DNA from: Corallium rubrum
Taxonomy: Eukaryota > Cnidaria > Anthozoa > Scleralcyonacea > Coralliidae
NCBI GenBank assembly: GCA_964035015.1
Contig: CAXIUP010000272.1
Location: forward strand, 1 to 64,000
Direction: 5' to 3'
DNA length: 64,000 bases
Shown: positions 44,251-64,000 of the stretch, piece after piece
Position numbering within the stretch: the stretch's first letter is position 1
Layout: each line of letters begins with the position of its first letter
The notes under the pieces: model-generated
What the model was told of the DNA's origin: nothing
Seen by the model: only the letters and a program-made list of their open reading frames with translations
Database searches by the model: none
Position numbers and translations under genes: made by a program

Positions 44251-45361
44251 CGTGTGGGTTTTGGTCTACGAAACGCAAAGAGTGCTCTATTTCAATAATT
44301 TCATATGAGCTAAGATGAATTTTAGCTGGATTTCATATGGAAATTTTATCCCAATTCAGCCTGGGGGAGTGCTTTGTAGAATACTGGGAATACCGTAAAG
44401 CCGTGGGTAATAAGTTAATTCAACATGGTGATCATGCTACTTCCACTCATTTATCTGCAATTAATATCACTATTATCCATCTTTGTTCAGTTACAGCTTG
44501 ATCTTGCTAGTTAAAATACACGAAAAGCAGTGACATGTTAAGGATATACATGTAAACCCAAATAATTATATATAGTTATTTTACCATCAGTAAGGTATTT
44601 TAATTACTATCCAAAAGTAGCGGCTAGCCCCTAACAGTGAATTAAACAACTAATGGGAGTGGGCACTACTTTCGGAATTCTATGATATCACAGTTTATCT
44701 CATATTAATGACATTAATGATATTTTGAATTCTGTTCTTCAAGTTTCTTTCTCAGTAAAATAAATCAAAAACAAAATGATTTCATTGCAGAAGAATCAAT
44801 CATGAGATATTGATGGTAAGCATTTATGAATGGTAAAGAATTTAACATTGCTTGTGTGATTAACCCCTTCAAAATCAGTCAAATATTTAAATTCACAGAA
44901 TATATCTGATGTTAATAATATAAATTTGTCATTGTTATATGGACAATGTAGAAATGTATCCCACAAATTTATTGTTCAATTCATTGGGTCACTGCGACTC
45001 TGCCAGCCCACAACTTATCTCAAGTAAAGTTTGTTGGTAGCTGCGGTGACAATGCGCAAATAAAAGAAGTACGTCTGTTATCCGTAGAGTTAATCAAACA
45101 AGCTTTCACCTCCTCAAGTTGGCGCTATAAATTATGAAGCTGGCTCTTTCAAATAATTTAGGTAACAATGTAACATTTGGGGTACAATGGGGTTCATAAG
45201 GTTTGTTTAAAACGATGATTCCAAGTTCAAAACTGTACTTCATAATTTAAGTAAGCGCACTTATGTTAATGAGATGCTAAAATCATCATTTACACAAATG
45301 CAAATAAGGTTTTTTATAATACATACTCACCCTCGCCGGAGTATTCTCCCGAATCCGCCAT
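38644..45361 (-). CDS. Unknown zinc-ribbon-like protein, second gene of element K
   Basis: Six exons on minus, all GT-AG and in phase: 45331-45361, 43525-43571, 42067-42225, 41562-41730, 39860-40384, 38644-38879. The product is 388 residues with no internal stop. Exon 1 ([11 protein letters not shown]) is the same as that of the KDZ gene. Exon 3 begins [20 protein letters not shown], a Cys-x2-Cys/Cys-rich unit. Exon 4 has [19 protein letters not shown]. Exon 5 is a Thr/Gln/Lys-rich, probably disordered 175-residue linker. The C-terminal exon ([14 protein letters not shown] ... [12 protein letters not shown] ... [10 protein letters not shown]) loosely recalls transposon-associated domains with a conserved WP near the end, but I cannot name it. 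Its place, opposite and convergent to the transposase with a shared start exon, suggests an accessory transposition or DNA-binding protein. Confidence 0.72.
38880..39859 (-). other. Intron 5 of the minus-strand gene
   Basis: Has scattered repeats of the phrase GTAAGCGACCA on both strands (around 38985, 39420, 39480, 39525) and two direct copies of a roughly 77-bp block containing TTTCTCCATCCAAACCGAAT (about 39640-39775). No gene seen. Confidence 0.6.
40478..40619. mobile_element. TTAA-flanked MITE, copy 2
   Basis: Same family as 37721-37859 with inverted AGGCGGTTTTCCACTAGGCG ends, flanked by TTAA at 40474-40477 and 40620-40623. Lies in intron 4 of the minus-strand gene. Confidence 0.85.
40792..40976. 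mobile_element. MITE in intron 4 of the minus-strand gene
   Basis: Inverted ends ATAGACCTTATTCAAAAATG and its complement, then GCGGCC. About 185 bp. Confidence 0.85.
42263..42406 (+). repeat. (GGAT)n microsatellite
   Basis: Tetranucleotide run with GGAC variants, close upstream of exon 3 of the minus-strand gene. On minus it gives a spurious Ile-His-Pro-Ser open frame. Confidence 0.97.
42600..42784. mobile_element. MITE with TGGGTCATTCCAGAAAA ends
   Basis: TGGGTCATTCCAGAAAA at the left and its near reverse complement at the right, with CCTCCCCCACAGAGGAAAT inverted further in. 185 bp, in intron 2 of the minus-strand gene. Confidence 0.88.
43572..45154 (-). other. Intron 1 of the minus-strand gene, inner part
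   Basis: AT-rich, with an (AT)n run at 44213-44252. I see no further exon, RNA gene or clear repeat here. The outer part of this intron belongs to the terminal repeat of element K. Confidence 0.55.
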
Positions 45362-45515
45362 TTTCCCTCTGACTTGGTTTTAATACTCATTCTCCTTGAC
45401 CGCGCATGCAGGAGAATCATGATATTCATCATATTCATCTGTGTTAACAAATGATGATTATCATGATACTCAAGTGAGAGGATATGTTGGGGAAAAAAGG
45501 CTCTGGGACAATCGA
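45155..45515 (-). repeat. Right terminal inverted repeat of element K, with both empty target sites
   Basis: Read on minus, it matches the left repeat pieces in order (about 20-68, 11517-11660, 25941-26082). It contains ATG and exon 1 (45331-45361), the donor GTGAGTATG, the unoccupied element A site (45477-45486) and the unoccupied M1 site (45333-45342). Confidence 0.85.
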
Positions 45516-45817
45516 TTTGAAACTGGACTCTGATTGGCTAAACGTTCGACGCCTACTGCGCTGCGCAGATAATTTCACACCCATGCTCCCAGCGCGGTCT
45601 TCATGTCTTGCTGTTGTTTTCGTGAGAAGGAGTGAAGAAGAATACATGTTTATTTGGGACTAAAATCTGACAAAATGTGCGACAAAAGACAAGAAATACT
45701 TTTTTGCCTTTGTAATATGTTTGGAATTCCGAATTCGAGTTTCCATCCGAGAAAAAGAACGTTTGGGTATGACAGATATGGCACCGATTTCATCATTGTC
45801 GATAGTCCAGTTCCACA
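45516..45817 (+). CDS. Orphan first exon (partial gene) cut by M2
   Basis: ATG at 45675 opens MCDKRQEILFCLCNMFG and continues for 47-48 codons to 45817, where the terminal repeat of M2 begins. The region just upstream is GC-richer (CGCTGCGCAGATAA, CCCAGCGCGGTC) and looks like a promoter. The frame stays open through the TIR to a donor at 45870. I do not recognise the peptide. It may be the 5' exon of a host gene or of another element, transcribed away from element K. The rest of the gene is not seen on the right of M2. Confidence 0.4.
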
Positions 45818-45960
45818 GGAAAGCACTAAAGGCCATACTGTGAATCACTTTGAGCCCGCGATATTAAGGTAATGTTAGCGGTTTTGGTACTTGATCTTAC
45901 TTAAGATCGCTTGGAGTCGTTGGTTGCGCACATCATGTAAATTAGGCCTAGAACCAAATC

Positions 45961-58175
<12,215 letters not shown>

Positions 58176-59833
58176 TACAATCATGATGTATACATGGCCA
58201 CGAGTAAAGGTAAAAAATTCATTCAACCAGGTTTTAAGAAATACCAATGCCATATGGTTAAACATTAGATGTATCACCGGTTTTATATTGTACTGAGGTA
58301 GCATAGCCTTTTCAACTTTTCAATAAAATGTTCTTTCAATGTTTAGGAAGAGCTGAACTCTCTTACGATGGAGATGATTGGTATGAATGGAAAAATTGTT
58401 AAGCTGCTAGTTGCTTGAAACTTAGATTAATGTTCTCATTCCAGTTTGAATAAATAATCTGTTTTATTTTGCATCTTGTATATACATAAATTAATCTATA
58501 TTAAACTATTAGTGCTATATAATAAACTACTTAATAACCTCAACCAGTCTTTATGGTAAAATATAGAATATTGGCCTTGAACGTACATGTATTAATTTTG
58601 CTATTGCTCACTCAATACATTGTACAGCAAAACCTCAATGGAATATGTGCATAGGTTAACCACCTCACCCAAAGTTTATTAGTGATTACTGCATTGCCCA
58701 AGGAGTTTATATCGCTAATAAACTAAGGGTGAGGTGCTTAAATTATTTATAACACAATCAAGGAGATTTTCTAAAGAATTCAATAGGAATAAAGCTTGTG
58801 ACAAGGTTCTATTGTTATTGCAATTAAGATTGCAAAGTTTATATATGGTTGTGCGGTTTATAACCTGTTTATAACCATGGTACATCAAAGAAAATTGACT
58901 TGATCGTATTATTTTTTACCATAAAGACCTCACTCTCAATTATTAAGTAGTTATTATTTTACCCTAAGCTGACATCCTGTAAATTCTTAATTTTATGTAC
59001 AGTACATGTAAGTTTAAATAACTTTATAGTTATTACAAATATAAATGTAATCGATATGGGACTGTGAACTCGTGTTTAGTATCACTATCCTCATCACAAA
59101 ATGTTTCTAATTTTTGGTAGAAAGACTGCACACTGCAGCTTCCATAAATTAGTATTCATTTTTTAGTACATGTATTTCTCACTTATTTTATTATACATAT
59201 TTTCTATCATAATAACAATAACAATAACAATAACAATAACAATAACAATAACAATAACAATAACAACAACAATAACAATAATAATAATAATAATAATAAT
59301 ATAAATAATAATAATATTAATAATAATATAAATAATAATAATAATAATAATAACAATAATAATAATAATAACGGAAGCTTTAATGAAACTCACTAAGTAA
59401 TACAGTACTACAATAATAACAGCAGATGACAATACATAATACATTACAAACAGAAAAAGATGAGTTTGATAAGGCGAACGGACGGACACGAGGTCCCAAG
59501 GACTCCCAACTAGGCAAATACTATATGTTTAATATATTAAAGAAACCCGGCCACATAGCCACGATTTAAAGTAAACTTACCCAAATTTATGTCAAAACGT
59601 TTGTTTAGTACTTACATAAACTCTATTAGACTTCTACAGCTCCAGGAGATGTTTCCATTTCGGGCGTGTGTCCGTTTTTATACTGACCTCTTCGTCCGCG
59701 TCCATGCTTCGTCGACTCCATATATGATTTGCGCGTGATGCTAACAAAGATACTATTAATAAATCCGCTGACAACATCATGCGACCGCTGGCTCAAGGTG
59801 ATTCACGGTATGGCCATTAGCGCTTTCCGTAGG

Positions 59834-60240
59834 CAGGGGCGTCGGAAGCGGGGGGGCCGGGGGGGCCTGGGCCCCCCCACTTTTTTTGGTGGGGGGGCCA
59901 GAATATGTTTGGGCCCCCCCACTTTTTAACAAGACCAATAATAAACAAGGCCAGTAATACAGTTATGATTAACAAAATGACTAATCCTAGCTAACCCACG
60001 ACTTTGAATAAGGATATAATAAAGAAATTTGAATGCAGATATTCAATGTCCGGAAAAGTGTTGTCTTTTGAGTATTTTGTGACGTTTTTGGACCTTTAGA
60101 ATTCTGTAAATCCTTGTCCTAAAACGCAGGAAATGGCATTTCAGAGACTCTAGATTTCAAAATTTCCCGGGGGAGCATGCCCCCGGACCCCCCTAAAAAT
60201 TTTGGGCCCCCCCACTTTTAGTGTCGCTCCGACGCCACTG
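59834..60240. mobile_element. hAT-like nonautonomous element next to M2
   Basis: Terminal repeats of about 15 bp: CAGGGGCGTCGGA at the left and CAGTGGCGTCGGA (complement of the right end), the CAG-N-GG form common in hAT elements. G/C-rich inside with runs of G and C. The expected 8-bp duplication is only partly there: GTAGG precedes the left end and GATGTAGG follows the right end, because the left copy is cut by the end of M2. Confidence 0.7.
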
Positions 60241-62847
60241 GATGTAGGATCAGTTTATCATGCTTTGCCCACACAGCTGTTGTTTACTCAAATCCTAAAG
60301 CATTCCCCCCCCCCCCCCAATATCGATGGCATTATAAAATGTTGTCCTTCCAGAATAATATATGTATGAACCATACCATGTAATTTTGAAAATGGCCTAT
60401 TGGACATGTCTAATAGGTATACAGCTGTATATTATGCATATACCTGCATGGTAGTTTCTTAGCTTTCATTTCAATCCCATTGTTATAATGTATTAGGTTA
60501 AGTTAGTAAAAATTTTGTGGGGGTGAAAACGGTTTGTCACCCCCACATGGCACACTTGCACCACCCCTGCTCATGTCATTTAATAGTGATCACGTTAGAA
60601 ACTACTACTTAATATTTTCAGCAGTACTCAAACCTTACTATATTTCGATTTGTATTTCAACACTGTTAGCTATGCAGCACCACTACTTTACTTCAGTGAT
60701 GGTTACACGTCAGGTTTTTTATTGTTATTGTTTTTTATGGCACCTGGTGGCATAACAGACGTGAAACAGAGAGTTAGAGGCCCCCAACTCCTAAGGGCCC
60801 TCCATCCAATCTATGATCTCATAATTGTGACAATTGAAATTAATTAGTGGAAATGTATCCCATGAAAATGGTTTTTCAGGTGTGTTATTGTGTAAAATTA
60901 CCAATGCCTGTAATTATAATAAACACTAAATGACTTAAAAAAGCTAGTGGTGTGTTGGCATTAGTACTGCTACTGTTTGAGTCATTAATATTTCATGGTC
61001 CAAGTTCTCATCAGCAGTTTTTACCACCAAACTAGTAGGTACTTTACAGTATGAATTTGTGTTAGAGCCACATGACATTCAGATGGTATTTGTTCTGTGT
61101 AGCAAAATTGGAAAAAAAAATTTTCAATTTTAAATACAGTAAAAGTCCACTCAGTTGGTAAAATTTTGATTTTCAGGCTCTAACTTAATTCATCTTCAAA
61201 GTCTTGAAATAGATAGAAAATAATAATAATACATGAAAAAATAATATCACTGTATTTAACCAGGGTAACTAGAATTACAAGTGTAATTTTCATCTAGGCC
61301 CTAAATCTAATAACATCTCAAATCTAATAATAACATCTCAAGTCTAAAGTCTAATAAGCAAATCTCGGTGACTAGGGTCCCCTAAGGCAAATTTCCTAAG
61401 GATTCCTAGTAGCAGTGGTGGCACTACAGGTGTGCAAATGGTGCACTGCACTGGGGCCCATCCAAACCCCAACCTATTAACAGACTGCACAAGTTGTCAC
61501 AGTATTGTGGCAATGATTTATTGTTGAGTCGAATAACCTAGTATTATGTGTATCCGATTGATTTCTAAATCAAAGCAACTCTACTGTTAAAATGTTCAGT
61601 CAGTTTTATTAACAGATACACTTTGGTCAAATATACTTTCATATCTTTAAGATTTGTCTTTATGTCTTACAAACATTGTGAACTACAGTGAATATATAAG
61701 CGTGAACTCTGTCCATGGTAGATACATAAATGTAGCTATCCATCTTAGAGAAATTTTATTTTGTTTACATGTTATCCTAGAAGTTCTTTCTCAAAATTCT
61801 AAATTTCTTGTTATTGCTAGAAACAACTCAGTCTTGCTGACACTGCACATCGAGTGATTATAGTTTAATAATAATATATTGTTGGGTGGTGTCACATGTC
61901 AAATGTCATCATCCATCAGATCCAAGTATATACCATAACATCCATTGTACCAATGATACACTAATGTCTTTGGTGCATTTATGGTGCATCTAAGTTCATC
62001 AGCAAGTCAGGTTAGGATCTGGTGCGGCTTGTCTTCTCCTGTGTTTGAGTGACTTGACACAGCAAAATATATATTTCAATGCTCTGGGTTTACTTCAGTA
62101 ATTTTTGCATTGATAATTAGTAAGCCCTAAAGACTCAAACTCTCCTTTTCTCTGGTTTGGTTTGGTTTGGTTTGGGCTGCTGTTGCAGTTAAAGCCAATT
62201 TAGATGAATCAGGAAATATTGTAGTAAGCAAGCCCAGTTTCCCATAAGCATGTGAAAATCTTTCCTAAAAGACCAAATATAAATACACATCAAATCAAAT
62301 CAAATCAAATGAGTTTAAATATAAACAAATATATACTAAAATTAGAACTATACATATATTTTGGCTTGGTTTTAATTTATATTATTTTAGAAAACCAATA
62401 CATTTTAATTGTGTGGCAGTAAGCAGATAAGTATAGGTTATTTTGAGGCCATAAGGGGATATGTGATTTATTCACTGAGGGTGAAGCCCAAGGTGAATAA
62501 ACACATATCCCTGAGGGGTCTCAAAATAACATACTTAATTTTCACATTACGAGGTTGACAGGAGTCACAACAGAAAAGAAATACTGAGGGGAATATTAGA
62601 GGGGAATATTAATCTATTGTTTTGCCGGGGCTATTGAATATATTCCCCAAAAAGAACAAAGGAAACCGAGGCATGTGAAAATCAATATAACTTATTGGCA
62701 AATATGGTAAAATATTTAAGTCGAAAAGTCAATATTGGGCGAGACCAAAGCTTGAGTCTAATATTAAAATTTGAGACTTAAATATTTTCCATATCAGGTG
62801 AAGATGAATCCTAGGTATTTTATTAAATTGAACAAATAATCATGCAA
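60241..62847. other. AT-rich stretch without recognisable genes
   Basis: A C-run at 60305-60319, (TTTGG)n at about 62156-62175, (AAATC)n at about 62289-62310, and a hairpin MITE at about 62431-62536 (arms AAGTATAGGTTATTTTGAGG and complement). The short open frames (60534-60755, 61654-61857) have no domain features. Confidence 0.5.
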
Positions 62848-64000
62848 TTAACCCTTTATAGACCAGGAGGTTTCCAGTTGACAAGTAAAATCGTCTGGCG
62901 TTAGCCAGAGTAAAATACTAAAGGTGGCCAATGGGCTATAAAGGGTTAAGCGAGATAGTTTCTTAACCCTTTATAGACCAGGAGGTTTCCAGTTGACAAG
63001 TAAAATCGTCTGGCGTTAGCCAGAGTAAAATACTAAAGGTGGCCAATGGGCTATAAAGGGTTAAGCGAGATAGTTTCTTAACCCTTTATAGACCAGGAGG
63101 TTTCCAGTTGACAAGTAAAATCGTCTGGCGTTAGCCAGAGTAAAATACTAAAGGTGGCCAATGGGCTATAAAGGGTTAAGCGAGATAGTTTCTTAACCCT
63201 TTATAGACCAGGAGGTTTCCAGTTGACAAGTAAAATCGTCTGGCGTTAGCCAGAGTAAAATACTAAAGGTGGCCAATGGGCTATAAAGGGTTAAGCGAGA
63301 TAGTTTCTTAACCCTTTATAGACCAGGAGGTTTCCAGTTGACAAGTAAAATCGTCTGGCGTTAGCCAGAGTAAAATACTAAAGGTGGCCAATGGGCTATA
63401 AAGGGTTAAGCGAGATAGTTTCTTAACCCTTTATAGACCAGGAGGTTTCCAGTTGACAAGTAAAATCGTCTGGCGTTAGCCAGAGTAAAATACTAAAGGT
63501 GGCCAATGGGCTATAAAGGGTTAAGCGAGATAGTTTCTTAACCCTTTATAGACCAGGAGGTTTCCAGTTGACAAGTAAAATCGTCTGGCGTTAGCCAGAG
63601 TAAAATACTAAAGGTGGCCAATGGGCTATAAAGGGTTAAGCGAGATAGTTTCTTAACCCTTTATAGACCAGGAGGTTTCCAGTTGACAAGTAAAATCGTC
63701 TGGCGTTAGCCAGAGTAAAATACTAAAGGTGGCCAATGGGCTATAAAGGGTTAAGCGAGATAGTTTCTTAACCCTTTATAGACCAGGAGGTTTCCAGTTG
63801 ACAAGTAAAATCGTCTGGCGTTAGCCAGAGTAAAATACTAAAGGTGGCCAATGGGCTATAAAGGGTTAAGCGAGATAGTTTCTTAACCCTTTATAGACCA
63901 GGAGGTTTCCAGTTGACAAGTAAAATCGTCTGGCGTTAGCCAGAGTAAAATACTAAAGGTGGCCAATGGGCTATAAAGGGTTAAGCGAGATAGTTTCTTA
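62848..64000 (+). repeat. 115-bp satellite array, about 10 units, continues past the window
   Basis: TTAACCCTTTATAG recurs at 62848, 62963, 63078 and 63193 with a 115-bp period and practically no differences between units. Each unit starts TTAACCCTTTATAG, ends CTATAAAGGGTTAA about 100 bp later, and has an inner TCTGGCGTTAGCCAGA palindrome. It therefore resembles a tandemly amplified hairpin MITE plus a short linker. Confidence 0.95.

Noticed and set aside
59729..59929. Open frame running from the M2 right end into the hAT-like element (rich in Gly and Arg)
   Set aside because: The part in the hAT-like element comes from G/C runs. Only the TIR part is meaningful, and it has no downstream exon here.

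Overview
The window is eukaryotic. Genes are split by GT-AG introns that conserve phase, the DNA is AT-rich, there are many microsatellites, and no operons. Protein style and mobile-element content suggest an invertebrate animal, perhaps a cnidarian, but nothing here proves the organism. Almost every gene I can support belongs to a transposable element, and four large elements are nested or adjacent.

Element K (about 20 to 45515) is a KDZ-type (Kyakuja/Dileera/Zisupton) DNA transposon. It has long terminal inverted repeats that each carry a promoter region plus the same 31-base first coding exon. From the left end runs a long plus-strand gene: CxC-type zinc-binding segment, KDZ transposase, C-terminal papain-like protease candidate. 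From the right end runs a convergent minus-strand gene of unknown function with six exons in phase (388 codons). Two other elements later inserted into K's left terminal repeat. The uninterrupted right repeat preserves both empty target sites.

Element A (69-11506) is an Academ element of the helicase-bearing kind (AcademH). It has 92-bp terminal repeats, a 10-bp target duplication, an apparently intact 946-residue transposase gene on plus, and a RecQ-like helicase on minus broken by one in-frame TGA.

Element M1 (11661-25930) is a MULE with about 43-bp terminal repeats and a 10-bp target duplication, inserted inside K's first coding exon. Its single 16-exon gene joins a CARF-like DNA-binding region, a MULE DDE transposase, a SWIM zinc finger and a Ulp1/C48 cysteine protease (1,191 codons). 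One TGA replaces the first SWIM cysteine. M2 (45818-59828) is a nearly identical second copy with the same TGA but no target duplication.

Between K and M2 lies an orphan plus-strand exon. To the right of M2 are a hAT-like nonautonomous element, about 2.6 kb with no recognisable gene, and a 115-bp satellite that runs off the window. A 189-bp satellite (34820-37235) contains a copied exon fragment with splice-site-like edges. Many palindromic MITEs sit in introns. In two unrelated elements a transposase is fused to a ubiquitin- or SUMO-type cysteine protease, and the MULE has replaced the start region of the KDZ gene with its own in-frame ATG codons.
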